This document shows, piece by piece, positions 1 to 13,306 of a DNA stretch of 64,000 nucleotides. The notes beneath the pieces were generated by a model. That model saw nothing but the letters and a program-made list of their open reading frames with translations. It made no database searches and was not told where the DNA came from. Source of the stretch: Amanita rubescens (Eukaryota; Basidiomycota; Agaricomycetes; Agaricales; Amanitaceae). The DNA is taken from NCBI GenBank assembly GCA_015039365.1, contig WION01000117.1:1-64000 (forward strand), given 5' to 3'. Made by a program: the position numbers and the translations under genes. Numbering within the stretch: the first letter of the stretch is position 1; the number at the start of each line of letters is the position of its first letter.

Positions 1-590
1 GGCTCTGGCAACGACCACTCGGAGTACTTCGATTGTGGCAGTGAGTAGAATCTCTTCCATCACTTTGAAAATCTTATCAGGGCCCGTTCGGAGTTCCTCT
101 AACTCGAAGTTTTCCACCGATACCCACCACCCACGCCAACCGCTTAGCGCTACCCCCCGGATCTCGCCTGCCAAACCTGTATGAATACTACTATATGCGT
201 TCCTTTTTCAAGTCTTGAGCTCACAAGTTATCCAGGCAATGGCTAATGCTGAATTCCGTTCTATACCACATTGAGCAAGGTTGTTACCATTGATCTAAGG
301 TTACTAGAATGTGATTTCGTGTACATGATAATCTATAAATTTGTTTACGTAGAATGCATTGAGGTTATTGGAATAAAAAAGTTTCCGTGGAATCATCTTT
401 GACCCTGCAGCTCCCAATTAAATGAGCAGCGTGTAATATCATGTCCGTGAAACCGACTTCAAAGCACTGCCCGTCATTTTTAGTGATTGTTCCACCAGGG
501 AACATTGAGGGTTGTTATCAGTGACTATTAGTATGAGATTCCAACCGGCTTATCGCCCACTGCTGACCACTTGCGATCACGCTGTCCGGG
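1..590. other. No gene recognised
   Basis: I see no convincing coding exon, RNA gene or repeat family in this left-edge stretch. It is moderately AT-rich with scattered short reading frames and no fungal splice pattern that joins them. It may be the flank of a gene lying outside the window. Confidence 0.4.
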
Positions 591-722
591 TCCGGCGTCC
601 ACCGTCCACCGCCCAGTCCACCGCCCACCGCCGAACATCAGCGCATCAACTGTCCACTGTCCACCACCGCCGAACATCCACCGGTCCACCGTCCACCGCC
701 GAACGTCCACCATCCACCACTA
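591..722. repeat. CCACC/GTCCA-rich simple repeat
   Basis: A strand-asymmetric stretch made of variants of CCGTCCAC, CCGCCCAC and CCGCCGAACATC repeated irregularly for about 130 bp. It gives low-complexity open frames on both strands (His/Pro/Thr/Ser on the plus strand, Gly/Trp/Arg/Val on the minus strand), which I read as by-products of the repeat rather than genes. Confidence 0.7.
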
Positions 723-999
723 CTATCAACTTCATGTTCGGTGTTTTAATTTCAATCTCCGACGCTTCGCCGGTGTGCGTTGAGAGTCCCATTAATATTA
801 GTGGCAGTAGGAGCCATTTTGGTGCATTATTGGGTATAAACGAAGTTTAAAAGATTATGATACAAATATGATTGTTCTTTCACGTAGCGGGACCTGCGGC
901 ACTCGTGCCGCCATCGATAAGTTTATATGTGTCTTAGGCATGCGATGCGGTATACAAATGTAGCCAAAAACATACGTTGTGACGCCAACCGTCACACCA

Positions 1000-3900
1000 A
1001 CTTCCCCGTCGCCCCGTCGCTCCCTCTCCCCACAAGTCTCAAAGACTTGTTGTTTGAACTCTTTGGAGTTCTGCCACCAGCCCCAACCGTCAACACCTTC
1101 TTTGACCCTTTTGAAGCCTACAGGATCCCATGGACCCCTCTACTGCCAGGACCACCACGGGCTCCACCAGCCCTCAAACTCTCTTACCTTCCACCGCCTG
1201 TCATTTTCGAATGTCAGGAACCCCCATCACTGCTTCTGGCACCTCTACCTGAAGCGATTACGCTTCCACTCGAAATACCTGGAACGCTTCGAGCGTTGCC
1301 AACCGTTGTCATACCGGTGCCCCGGCACCAACTCTGCAAACCCTTCCTCCCTCCTCTCTCACTTGAAGCCGACGAGCTTCCACCTGGCACCATAACGACA
1401 GGCTTGACCTGTCTTCACCAAGCATTTCCTAATCACCACTCTCAACGTGTTTGCAAGAACAAACGTAATCCTTGCTACTTCGGCGACCGGATCGCCTACT
1501 CTATGCCTCATGTCCAGGGTGCCTTCTCCATATGGTCCTTCGGGTGCGTCCCTTGGGACGTACATTGAATGATAGGCCTCCCTCACTCTATAAGCTGAAA
1601 ATCACCATCGAGTGATTTACCGTATGTCTCTCACCATAGTGTTTACGTTTCTTTTTGTTACGCATCACTCCCCTCATATACGCCCGAAGGCGCCATGCAT
1701 ACCGTGTACAGTCTCATCTGTCTATTACCTTGCTACCGATTTGAAATTCCTATTATAAAAAAAAGAAAAAAAGAGAAGGAAGCCACCCGCAAGCTACGCC
1801 TATAGCCATTCAAAGAGTCTCGGCTCCCGAGACTCGAAACACGCCCGAACGAGCTCAGTTGACCCATTCTAAAGCTAGTCCGAGCTCTGCGAAGCCGGAC
1901 AACCCTCCTAAACCTCAGGGATTCAAGATGAGTCCCCGGAATGTTGCTCACAAGCCAATACTGGCTCACAACCCTCAAACCTGTCCCGGAGATGGTCTTA
2001 CCCATCTTCTGACCTTCAATCAGCTCTGGCATGCATGCTAAGGCTGGAGAACAGTCTAAGAAGACCGTTCTGAGTACCAGAGAGCTCCCGAAGGGAAACT
2101 CTCGTATCAGCATCAAGTCTTCTGGCCGAGCCGTCTCGACTTCCACTCCGAAACGTCAGGATGTTGAGAAACAACCTGGAAAGGCTGAAGTCAATCCTAC
2201 GAAAGGAACGAATGCACTTAAACACCTACCTGCACAGTCTAAGACAGCCTCCTCACTGTCAAGACCCTCGCCCGTCATTATCTCCTCAACTCGCCCTCCT
2301 CCGACTCGTCCTTCCAAAGACAGGGCTTCGACACCTTTCCCTGTAGTCTCGAAACGACGCGCATCGAGCTTCGTAAGTACAAATCACGTAGTAAATATTA
2401 ATACTATGCACCGTTTGATGGAGACCCTCTCTCGGGTCTCCAATGAATCTTTTTCACCACCGTCTGGTGAAAACCCGTCTTCTCCTGTTACGGGAGAAGC
2501 CACACTATTCGCTGAATCCAGGGGAGAGCCACCTCACTCTCCCAAAACCCACGAGTGTTTCGCTGAGCGCACTACTCAAATTCAAAGACTCATCGGCGCA
2601 CGAGTCACAACCTTTTCCTTTTCGGATGAAATGGAGAAGAAACGGCGGATCTACGATACCGTCGTCAAGATTCAAATCAATAGAAGTGAAGAAAACGTAC
2701 CTGAAGATACAGTAGCTGCCACACTGCCATTCTCCACATCCGTTCCCTCGTCCATCCGTCTTGCGCCAACCACATCCACTCGTTCACCTTCGGACGAGTG
2801 TTCACCGCCTGTCAGTGAGGTGGTACCCGGACGACGCATCCTAAGCGTCATCAATAAGATGCGAGTGAATTACTGCGCTCACCTTATACCGGGACTGCTC
2901 GAAGACAGTCCCAACAACCCATAGCTCCTTCGAGGAATGAAGGAGAGCAGCTCGCGAGAGCCGCAGCCTGTATTCGGGAGCGTATGAACTGACGCTCCCT
3001 CGCCTGTGACGAATCCGTTCGTCATGCTTCAAATGATCCACCTGACGAGGCTGCCGACCCCGAATCGGATTCTAGACGACTGAATACACGAGTCGTCAAT
3101 AAAGAAATAGAAGCGAGCGTGATGATACGCTCACCTAAACCTGAAGACTCGGAATACCCTCCGGTACGACCCGATGCTACTCGCCAACAGCTCAAGACCC
3201 GGAGAGCGAACGAGCTCTCCTCTGAGCATTCTGAATCCATCACGCGGCTTCCTGGCCCTGTGTTTGACGAGACGAGCATCCAACGGCAGCGAGAACTGCA
3301 CGCCGTCAGTAACGTGGATATGAGCATGGACACATGCTCACCTCAGGATGTACCCAATACGGCCCTCATGCCGTTATACTCGTCTGCGTCTGCCTACCCT
3401 ACGCAGGCCTCTCCATCCTTCCAGTCGAGACCCTGCTTGATTCGCATCGGCTGGTTCGTCCATCCACACAGTCGAGTGTTGAACTCGACTGGCTTCATAC
3501 ATCCCGACAACGTCCTTGGGATGTCATCAATACGTCAATAACCCGGCGAGTGCCAACGAGTACTCACCTGAGTCTAAGGCCGAATGTACCGAGCCTTCTC
3601 CCATCATAACTGAATCAGGAAGAACTCTGCAATTCGGCCCCCTATTCCCTCAAAAAGCTTCATATCAGCCAAATGGAGCAACAATTCGACAGCGCAACCT
3701 GTGGGCTGTCAGTAACGTGAAAACAAGTGCCGTTTGGTACTCACTCGATTCCCCTGCGGTCCCCCTACCGCGTTCACGTATACCAGCCGATCCACAGCTG
3801 GTTCCTCCAATCCTTCAGCTGAATGTCCAGCTGAAACCTTCGGAGCTTCCCCATGTCTTGAGACCCGAAGTTCCCAACGATATCCTTCGGATATCGTTAA

Positions 3901-5860
3901 TGCTAAGTTCGACTTGAGTGCCAACTGGTACTCGCCTCAACCCGTGGTGGTACTCACACCGCATATGCCCAAACGCACCAGCCAAGCTGTTGCTTTCGCC
4001 CTTTGCTGTAGTCGTGGCATGTTGTTGAGAATGATGTGGGTCCTCCGTGTCATTACCTTCTGTGCAATCAGGAATCGCGAGGCCGAAGAGACGGAGTACA
4101 CAATCATCCACGAGTACATTGAGGACGACGAGGCTCCCACCTCAGCCCCTCCTTATGCCTACATCGACGCCAAGACCACCACGAGCCCATACTTCCGCCT
4201 GAGCCTTTGTGGTGGGCGGAAACTCCTGGTTCTGCGTGCGTCGAACGTATTTGGTGCGCCCGCTGTAAACCGCCCTAAGTAGCGGTCATCTGGAGACGAC
4301 AAATCTGTTTTGTCATCAATAAAACAAATTATACGGGTGACAACCGCTCACTCTTAAGTCGCGCAGTACGAATACTGCCCACACCATTCAACTTCCTTCG
4401 CATCAGCCACTTGAGGCTACGACGATCAAATATCGACGTTTCCCGATTTACAAGCACTCTGACGAGGTCGCCACGTCATCGCCACTCTCTCGTCTCCCTT
4501 GTTGTTCATCCTCTTGTGGTATTTGCGAATTGATTCGGAGGGCTAAATCCGAGCCCTCCACACACGTAAATGTGTAAATTATGAATATATTATATCAACT
4601 ATATGAAATAACGACATTGAATTATATATGACTCAAATTAATCAACTTACTTGGAAGGACTCGCCAGAGTCTCCACAAATCTAATCCTAACTTCCCTCTT
4701 CTTGTAAGAAAGGAAGGAACTCGTGACGAGTTAGATTCATCGCGATCCAAGAAAATCGGAGAGTTCCAACGAACTCTCCAAGTAATCATTGAGGATTCAA
4801 TTCTGAGTCCTCGTCCATTCTACACACTCTGGATCATTGCGCTAGTGCATCTCGCAGTCAATACGAGCAGAATAGAGAAATAAAGAGAAAAGGAGACTTA
4901 CATATCCTCGTAGTCTCCACCCCTTCTCCCTCTCTAATTCCATCTGCCTTCCTGGCCCTCGCACGCACTTGTTTCTGCATCGATCCAACGAGCGAGAGGT
5001 CGACGCGGAGTCCCGCCCTCGAGACCGACAATCGTCCAGGTCTCAAATAAATCCTCGAAAGGACTCGTACTGAGTCCTCCCACCTCTTAACGTCCGACAA
5101 GCCGGGATAGCTGCGCCTGTGCAATGCAGTTAATACGAATCAAAATGAGCGGAAAACGAGAACGCACCCGCTTCCAAAGCTGCTCTCTCGCAGTCTACCC
5201 CGTCTACTCCCTCTCCCGGCCGTAAGCCAATCACAACGGACAAAACGGCGACGCTACAACGTCGTCAATAAATCATTATTCCCGGGTATAAGAAACTTAC
5301 CTATTTATACCCTTAACCTCGTATGGGAACTCGAACTCATACGAGAGTTCCCGCAATTGCTATCCGACGCCCGTTTTTTCCTTCTTGAAGGGGAAGAGGC
5401 GCTGGGCGTGTAGTGATAATCAAATCATTCAAGACGATGGAGAGTTCAAACGAACTCTCCGAATATTTACAATCGGGATTCGAATGAGTCTCTTCCTCTG
5501 GACAACTAACGGACGGCCAGTTTAAGACACTGCGCCTATACGACGCATTTATTATAAACATGGGAGCAAAGAGAATCACAGGGTTTACCTAGTCCCGAAG
5601 CTGCGCACACTGCGGCAGCATGCTGGCTCCAGCCCTCGCATTTCGGCCGCGTTCTGCTGAAAGAGAGAGGGTCGACCCTAAGTCTCGTGCGTGGAAGTGA
5701 TGGGCGACCCATAGTCTTTCCATCACCTCCCTCTCGCCTATCGTCCGTTGGCAGGAAAACCGATAGGGGCTCACTTCTGAGTCCCAGGAAACGATAAGTG
5801 AAGCTGTGAAAGCAGTCAGCCGAGGAAACGAGAGAGCGATAAGGAAAACGCACCATCAAG
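1000..5860 (-). pseudogene. Hairpin-studded, intron-rich locus, left copy
   Basis: Seen on the minus strand is a series of 42-55 nt segments with intron signals: GTGAGY donors (one GCGAGT), TTNAC/TTGAC branch-like sites and AG acceptors. Examples are 3885-3935, 3699-3744, 3515-3567, 3296-3341, 3080-3134 and 2841-2882. The intervening exons encode Ser/Glu/Arg-rich peptides with a recurring E-S-S-F or E-D-S motif, for example around 3135-3295, 4858-5124 and 5337-5530. Frames are interrupted by stops, such as a TAA in the exon 3342-3514, so I call it a probable decayed gene. An equally possible reading is a structured non-coding transcript. Perfect inverted repeats with 6-10 bp arms occur about every 30-80 nt in both exons and introns. 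Clear cases are 2420-2441, 2451-2473, 2891-2912, 2925-2945, 2976-2999, 3007-3024, 3201-3220, 3321-3340, 3471-3489, 3814-3835 and 3876-3898. A diverged paralogue lies at 23452-25560. No family is recognised. Confidence 0.45.
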
Positions 5861-6020
5861 ATCCTTCTCGTTCACCTGTGCCCGTCATCGCACCTCCTAA
5901 GCTCCCTCATCCGTCGATAACGCCGTATTGGATTCTCGGTGTGCTCCTGAAGTTGGAGCTCCCTTCCCGCCTTGGATTGTTGCAAGAGCCCGCGACTCGC
6001 GGGCGTCACATGACTACCAT

Positions 6021-6616
6021 CGGAGTTTGATTATAATGATAACCTCTGTCGTAATACTTATTACTATAGCAACAACAAACAACCACCACCTTTTGGTGAT
6101 CTGTCAAGCAATATTAGTGGTGTGAATACTGCTTGTCTACCATCACCACAAGTGCTGTTTTAATGCACTTAACATGCACCTGCCTACACAACAATGATTG
6201 CTGGGTGCTCCCACCACTAAAGTACTACCTACTCCCCACTGTCTACCACTATAGAGTCACCATTGGTGCTACCACCACAGCCACTCACTGAGTACTAACA
6301 GGTACAACCTTTTGTTGCCCTCATCATCTCCATCACTGTGTTTGGATTTGGTTCTATTCCCATGGAGTAGCACAAGTAGTAATTACTACTAATTAGTCTA
6401 TCTGAACAGTGCAAGTCAGTTTGAGGCTAGTAGTACAGGTACCACATTGAGCTACTGTATGGTTACTACTATTTTTGACCGATACACTAGTAATTACTGG
6501 TACCATTACTGTCTCTACCAGAACTTGTGCAGCAACTATGACCACAATGGTCCACTACAACTGCCACCCCCTTGCCACCACTACTGACTCAAAAGGGCTA
6601 TCATTGTCTACTCATT
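6021..6616 (+). repeat. Left outer inverted-repeat domain
   Basis: About 595 bp rich in CACCACTACT-like trinucleotide runs. It pairs with 16850-17435, with only scattered small differences; for example the left reads CTCTGTCGTAATACTTATTA where the right arm lacks several bases. It contains no usable reading frame. Confidence 0.85.
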
Positions 6617-9600
6617 GGGGGTGTACCCCTGCAGTTCCCTAGTGTCCTGTCGTCCACCAGGGTACATCGGGGGTGTACCCCTGCAGTTCCCTAGTGTCCT
6701 GTCGTCCACCAGGGTACATCGGGGGTGTACCCCTGCAGTTCCCTAGTGTCCTGTCGTCCACCAGGGTACATCGGGGGTGTACCCCTGCAGTTCCCTAGTG
6801 TCCTGTCGTCCACCAGGGTACATCGGGGGTGTACCCCTGCAGTTCCCTAGTGTCCTGTCGTCCACCAGGGTACATCGGGGGTGTACCCCTGCAGTTCCCT
6901 AGTGTCCTGTCGTCCACCAGGGTACATCGGGGGTGTACCCCTGCAGTTCCCTAGTGTCCTGTCGTCCACCAGGGTACATCGGGGGTGTACCCCTGCAGTT
7001 CCCTAGTGTCCTGTCGTCCACCAGGGTACATCGGGGGTGTACCCCTGCAGTTCCCTAGTGTCCTGTCGTCCACCAGGGTACATCGGGGGTGTACCCCTGC
7101 AGTTCCCTAGTGTCCTGTCGTCCACCAGGGTACATCGGGGGTGTACCCCTGCAGTTCCCTAGTGTCCTGTCGTCCACCAGGGTACATCGGGGGTGTACCC
7201 CTGCAGTTCCCTAGTGTCCTGTCGTCCACCAGGGTACATCGGGGGTGTACCCCTGCAGTTCCCTAGTGTCCTGTCGTCCACCAGGGTACATCGGGGGTGT
7301 ACCCCTGCAGTTCCCTAGTGTCCTGTCGTCCACCAGGGTACATCGGGGGTGTACCCCTGCAGTTCCCTAGTGTCCTGTCGTCCACCAGGGTACATCGGGG
7401 GTGTACCCCTGCAGTTCCCTAGTGTCCTGTCGTCCACCAGGGTACATCGGGGGTGTACCCCTGCAGTTCCCTAGTGTCCTGTCGTCCACCAGGGTACATC
7501 GGGGGTGTACCCCTGCAGTTCCCTAGTGTCCTGTCGTCCACCAGGGTACATCGGGGGTGTACCCCTGCAGTTCCCTAGTGTCCTGTCGTCCACCAGGGTA
7601 CATCGGGGGTGTACCCCTGCAGTTCCCTAGTGTCCTGTCGTCCACCAGGGTACATCGGGGGTGTACCCCTGCAGTTCCCTAGTGTCCTGTCGTCCACCAG
7701 GGTACATCGGGGGTGTACCCCTGCAGTTCCCTAGTGTCCTGTCGTCCACCAGGGTACATCGGGGGTGTACCCCTGCAGTTCCCTAGTGTCCTGTCGTCCA
7801 CCAGGGTACATCGGGGGTGTACCCCTGCAGTTCCCTAGTGTCCTGTCGTCCACCAGGGTACATCGGGGGTGTACCCCTGCAGTTCCCTAGTGTCCTGTCG
7901 TCCACCAGGGTACATCGGGGGTGTACCCCTGCAGTTCCCTAGTGTCCTGTCGTCCACCAGGGTACATCGGGGGTGTACCCCTGCAGTTCCCTAGTGTCCT
8001 GTCGTCCACCAGGGTACATCGGGGGTGTACCCCTGCAGTTCCCTAGTGTCCTGTCGTCCACCAGGGTACATCGGGGGTGTACCCCTGCAGTTCCCTAGTG
8101 TCCTGTCGTCCACCAGGGTACATCGGGGGTGTACCCCTGCAGTTCCCTAGTGTCCTGTCGTCCACCAGGGTACATCGGGGGTGTACCCCTGCAGTTCCCT
8201 AGTGTCCTGTCGTCCACCAGGGTACATCGGGGGTGTACCCCTGCAGTTCCCTAGTGTCCTGTCGTCCACCAGGGTACATCGGGGGTGTACCCCTGCAGTT
8301 CCCTAGTGTCCTGTCGTCCACCAGGGTACATCGGGGGTGTACCCCTGCAGTTCCCTAGTGTCCTGTCGTCCACCAGGGTACATCGGGGGTGTACCCCTGC
8401 AGTTCCCTAGTGTCCTGTCGTCCACCAGGGTACATCGGGGGTGTACCCCTGCAGTTCCCTAGTGTCCTGTCGTCCACCAGGGTACATCGGGGGTGTACCC
8501 CTGCAGTTCCCTAGTGTCCTGTCGTCCACCAGGGTACATCGGGGGTGTACCCCTGCAGTTCCCTAGTGTCCTGTCGTCCACCAGGGTACATCGGGGGTGT
8601 ACCCCTGCAGTTCCCTAGTGTCCTGTCGTCCACCAGGGTACATCGGGGGTGTACCCCTGCAGTTCCCTAGTGTCCTGTCGTCCACCAGGGTACATCGGGG
8701 GTGTACCCCTGCAGTTCCCTAGTGTCCTGTCGTCCACCAGGGTACATCGGGGGTGTACCCCTGCAGTTCCCTAGTGTCCTGTCGTCCACCAGGGTACATC
8801 GGGGGTGTACCCCTGCAGTTCCCTAGTGTCCTGTCGTCCACCAGGGTACATCGGGGGTGTACCCCTGCAGTTCCCTAGTGTCCTGTCGTCCACCAGGGTA
8901 CATCGGGGGTGTACCCCTGCAGTTCCCTAGTGTCCTGTCGTCCACCAGGGTACATCGGGGGTGTACCCCTGCAGTTCCCTAGTGTCCTGTCGTCCACCAG
9001 GGTACATCGGGGGTGTACCCCTGCAGTTCCCTAGTGTCCTGTCGTCCACCAGGGTACATCGGGGGTGTACCCCTGCAGTTCCCTAGTGTCCTGTCGTCCA
9101 CCAGGGTACATCGGGGGTGTACCCCTGCAGTTCCCTAGTGTCCTGTCGTCCACCAGGGTACATCGGGGGTGTACCCCTGCAGTTCCCTAGTGTCCTGTCG
9201 TCCACCAGGGTACATCGGGGGTGTACCCCTGCAGTTCCCTAGTGTCCTGTCGTCCACCAGGGTACATCGGGGGTGTACCCCTGCAGTTCCCTAGTGTCCT
9301 GTCGTCCACCAGGGTACATCGGGGGTGTACCCCTGCAGTTCCCTAGTGTCCTGTCGTCCACCAGGGTACATCGGGGGTGTACCCCTGCAGTTCCCTAGTG
9401 TCCTGTCGTCCACCAGGGTACATCGGGGGTGTACCCCTGCAGTTCCCTAGTGTCCTGTCGTCCACCAGGGTACATCGGGGGTGTACCCCTGCAGTTCCCT
9501 AGTGTCCTGTCGTCCACCAGGGTACATCGGGGGTGTACCCCTGCAGTTCCCTAGTGTCCTGTCGTCCACCAGGGTACATCGGGGGTGTACCCCTGCAGTT

Positions 9601-12411
9601 CCCTAGTGTCCTGTCGTCCACCAGGGTACATCGGGGGTGTACCCCTGCAGTTCCCTAGTGTCCTGTCGTCCACCAGGGTACATCGGGGGTGTACCCCTGC
9701 AGTTCCCTAGTGTCCTGTCGTCCACCAGGGTACATCGGGGGTGTACCCCTGCAGTTCCCTAGTGTCCTGTCGTCCACCAGGGTACATCGGGGGTGTACCC
9801 CTGCAGTTCCCTAGTGTCCTGTCGTCCACCAGGGTACATCGGGGGTGTACCCCTGCAGTTCCCTAGTGTCCTGTCGTCCACCAGGGTACATCGGGGGTGT
9901 ACCCCTGCAGTTCCCTAGTGTCCTGTCGTCCACCAGGGTACATCGGGGGTGTACCCCTGCAGTTCCCTAGTGTCCTGTCGTCCACCAGGGTACATCGGGG
10001 GTGTACCCCTGCAGTTCCCTAGTGTCCTGTCGTCCACCAGGGTACATCGGGGGTGTACCCCTGCAGTTCCCTAGTGTCCTGTCGTCCACCAGGGTACATC
10101 GGGGGTGTACCCCTGCAGTTCCCTAGTGTCCTGTCGTCCACCAGGGTACATCGGGGGTGTACCCCTGCAGTTCCCTAGTGTCCTGTCGTCCACCAGGGTA
10201 CATCGGGGGTGTACCCCTGCAGTTCCCTAGTGTCCTGTCGTCCACCAGGGTACATCGGGGGTGTACCCCTGCAGTTCCCTAGTGTCCTGTCGTCCACCAG
10301 GGTACATCGGGGGTGTACCCCTGCAGTTCCCTAGTGTCCTGTCGTCCACCAGGGTACATCGGGGGTGTACCCCTGCAGTTCCCTAGTGTCCTGTCGTCCA
10401 CCAGGGTACATCGGGGGTGTACCCCTGCAGTTCCCTAGTGTCCTGTCGTCCACCAGGGTACATCGGGGGTGTACCCCTGCAGTTCCCTAGTGTCCTGTCG
10501 TCCACCAGGGTACATCGGGGGTGTACCCCTGCAGTTCCCTAGTGTCCTGTCGTCCACCAGGGTACATCGGGGGTGTACCCCTGCAGTTCCCTAGTGTCCT
10601 GTCGTCCACCAGGGTACATCGGGGGTGTACCCCTGCAGTTCCCTAGTGTCCTGTCGTCCACCAGGGTACATCGGGGGTGTACCCCTGCAGTTCCCTAGTG
10701 TCCTGTCGTCCACCAGGGTACATCGGGGGTGTACCCCTGCAGTTCCCTAGTGTCCTGTCGTCCACCAGGGTACATCGGGGGTGTACCCCTGCAGTTCCCT
10801 AGTGTCCTGTCGTCCACCAGGGTACATCGGGGGTGTACCCCTGCAGTTCCCTAGTGTCCTGTCGTCCACCAGGGTACATCGGGGGTGTACCCCTGCAGTT
10901 CCCTAGTGTCCTGTCGTCCACCAGGGTACATCGGGGGTGTACCCCTGCAGTTCCCTAGTGTCCTGTCGTCCACCAGGGTACATCGGGGGTGTACCCCTGC
11001 AGTTCCCTAGTGTCCTGTCGTCCACCAGGGTACATCGGGGGTGTACCCCTGCAGTTCCCTAGTGTCCTGTCGTCCACCAGGGTACATCGGGGGTGTACCC
11101 CTGCAGTTCCCTAGTGTCCTGTCGTCCACCAGGGTACATCGGGGGTGTACCCCTGCAGTTCCCTAGTGTCCTGTCGTCCACCAGGGTACATCGGGGGTGT
11201 ACCCCTGCAGTTCCCTAGTGTCCTGTCGTCCACCAGGGTACATCGGGGGTGTACCCCTGCAGTTCCCTAGTGTCCTGTCGTCCACCAGGGTACATCGGGG
11301 GTGTACCCCTGCAGTTCCCTAGTGTCCTGTCGTCCACCAGGGTACATCGGGGGTGTACCCCTGCAGTTCCCTAGTGTCCTGTCGTCCACCAGGGTACATC
11401 GGGGGTGTACCCCTGCAGTTCCCTAGTGTCCTGTCGTCCACCAGGGTACATCGGGGGTGTACCCCTGCAGTTCCCTAGTGTCCTGTCGTCCACCAGGGTA
11501 CATCGGGGGTGTACCCCTGCAGTTCCCTAGTGTCCTGTCGTCCACCAGGGTACATCGGGGGTGTACCCCTGCAGTTCCCTAGTGTCCTGTCGTCCACCAG
11601 GGTACATCGGGGGTGTACCCCTGCAGTTCCCTAGTGTCCTGTCGTCCACCAGGGTACATCGGGGGTGTACCCCTGCAGTTCCCTAGTGTCCTGTCGTCCA
11701 CCAGGGTACATCGGGGGTGTACCCCTGCAGTTCCCTAGTGTCCTGTCGTCCACCAGGGTACATCGGGGGTGTACCCCTGCAGTTCCCTAGTGTCCTGTCG
11801 TCCACCAGGGTACATCGGGGGTGTACCCCTGCAGTTCCCTAGTGTCCTGTCGTCCACCAGGGTACATCGGGGGTGTACCCCTGCAGTTCCCTAGTGTCCT
11901 GTCGTCCACCAGGGTACATCGGGGGTGTACCCCTGCAGTTCCCTAGTGTCCTGTCGTCCACCAGGGTACATCGGGGGTGTACCCCTGCAGTTCCCTAGTG
12001 TCCTGTCGTCCACCAGGGTACATCGGGGGTGTACCCCTGCAGTTCCCTAGTGTCCTGTCGTCCACCAGGGTACATCGGGGGTGTACCCCTGCAGTTCCCT
12101 AGTGTCCTGTCGTCCACCAGGGTACATCGGGGGTGTACCCCTGCAGTTCCCTAGTGTCCTGTCGTCCACCAGGGTACATCGGGGGTGTACCCCTGCAGTT
12201 CCCTAGTGTCCTGTCGTCCACCAGGGTACATCGGGGGTGTACCCCTGCAGTTCCCTAGTGTCCTGTCGTCCACCAGGGTACATCGGGGGTGTACCCCTGC
12301 AGTTCCCTAGTGTCCTGTCGTCCACCAGGGTACATCGGGGGTGTACCCCTGCAGTTCCCTAGTGCCACTGTCCTGTCGTCCACCAGGGTACATCGGGGGT
12401 GTACCCCTGCT
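6617..12411 (+). repeat. 52-bp tandem array, 111 units
   Basis: The unit starts GGGGGTGTACCCCTGCAGTT and repeats with an exact 52-bp period. The first and last GGGGG tracts are 5778 bp apart, which is 111 units plus one 6-bp insertion (around 12365) in the final unit. By eye the other units look identical. Each unit has an internal imperfect hairpin, GGGTACA pairing with TGTACCC across TCGGGGG. Open frames through the array are repeat by-products. The homogeneity implies recent amplification or ongoing homogenisation. Confidence 0.95.
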
Positions 12412-13306
12412 GCACCACTGCTTGTCACCACCACTGCTGCACCACTACCTGCAACATACAGTGTCACCACCACTGCTGCACCACTGCTTGTCACCACCAC
12501 TGCTGCACCACTGCTTGTCACCACTGCTGCTGCACCACTACCTGCAACATACAGTATCACTACCATAACTGCATGATTTACTGCCACAGCCACTGGCACT
12601 GCCCACCATCCCTTGGGCTATTATCACCTACTACTAGTCCCAGCCTTACTACCACCCACTGCTCTGATTGTGCCAACAGGCTACTAATCACTCCTGGTAG
12701 TACCACCACCACTGCCTACCATCACCACCTACTACTACCACCTGCTGCCAGCACTCTAATCATCACCACCTGATACTACCTACTGCCAATACTCAGAAGT
12801 TACAAACACAGTATGGTACACCCAATGTACCCTGGTGGACCCCAGGACACCACTGCCACCACCACTGCCACCACCACTGCTGCCAGTGGTTGGGCATCTG
12901 CATTTTGTCCAATATGGACCATCATAGCCTTGGGCTTGCTGTGCATGCTTGTGGCCTTGACTCCACACCAGGGGGCATAAATATTATTGTGGCTACCTAC
13001 CACCTTCCTAGAATATAAAGAGAAAAAAAAAGAATACATACCAACATGACAAAGGGTGAATAGTAGAAGCAAATAGTAGAAGCAAATTGAACACTAGTTG
13101 CAGATCTGTACCAGGCAGGAGCAGCTGACAGGAGCACAAAAAATGAAATATTCAATGATTCAATTTGTAATTTTTGCCAAGATAACAAAACTGCAATAGT
13201 CAAGGTCAAATATTGAAATATATTAGTCTAGTCATTTTGATCTGACAGGCACTGTTGCACTAATTGTCTGATTGTTGACCATCATGATCTGACAGGCACT
13301 ATTGCA
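12412..13306. other. Loop region of the foldback element
   Basis: About 0.9 kb between the oppositely oriented arrays. The left part is low-complexity CTGCACCACTGCTTGTCACC-type sequence. Near 12816-12850 there is one diverged 52-bp unit in the right-arm orientation. The remainder (12.95-13.3 kb) is AT-rich with no convincing gene. Short frames on both strands have low-complexity composition. Confidence 0.65.

Noticed and set aside
927..1568. 213-codon plus-strand frame rich in Pro and Leu
   Set aside because: It lies across the hairpin-rich locus whose intron signals are on the minus strand, has biased composition and matches no family I know.
2031..2924. 297-codon plus-strand Ser/Thr/Pro-rich frame
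   Set aside because: Probably the antisense of the minus-strand exons: the intron 2841-2882 on the minus strand lies inside it, and it looks like stop-poor low-complexity sequence. It remains possible but unsupported.
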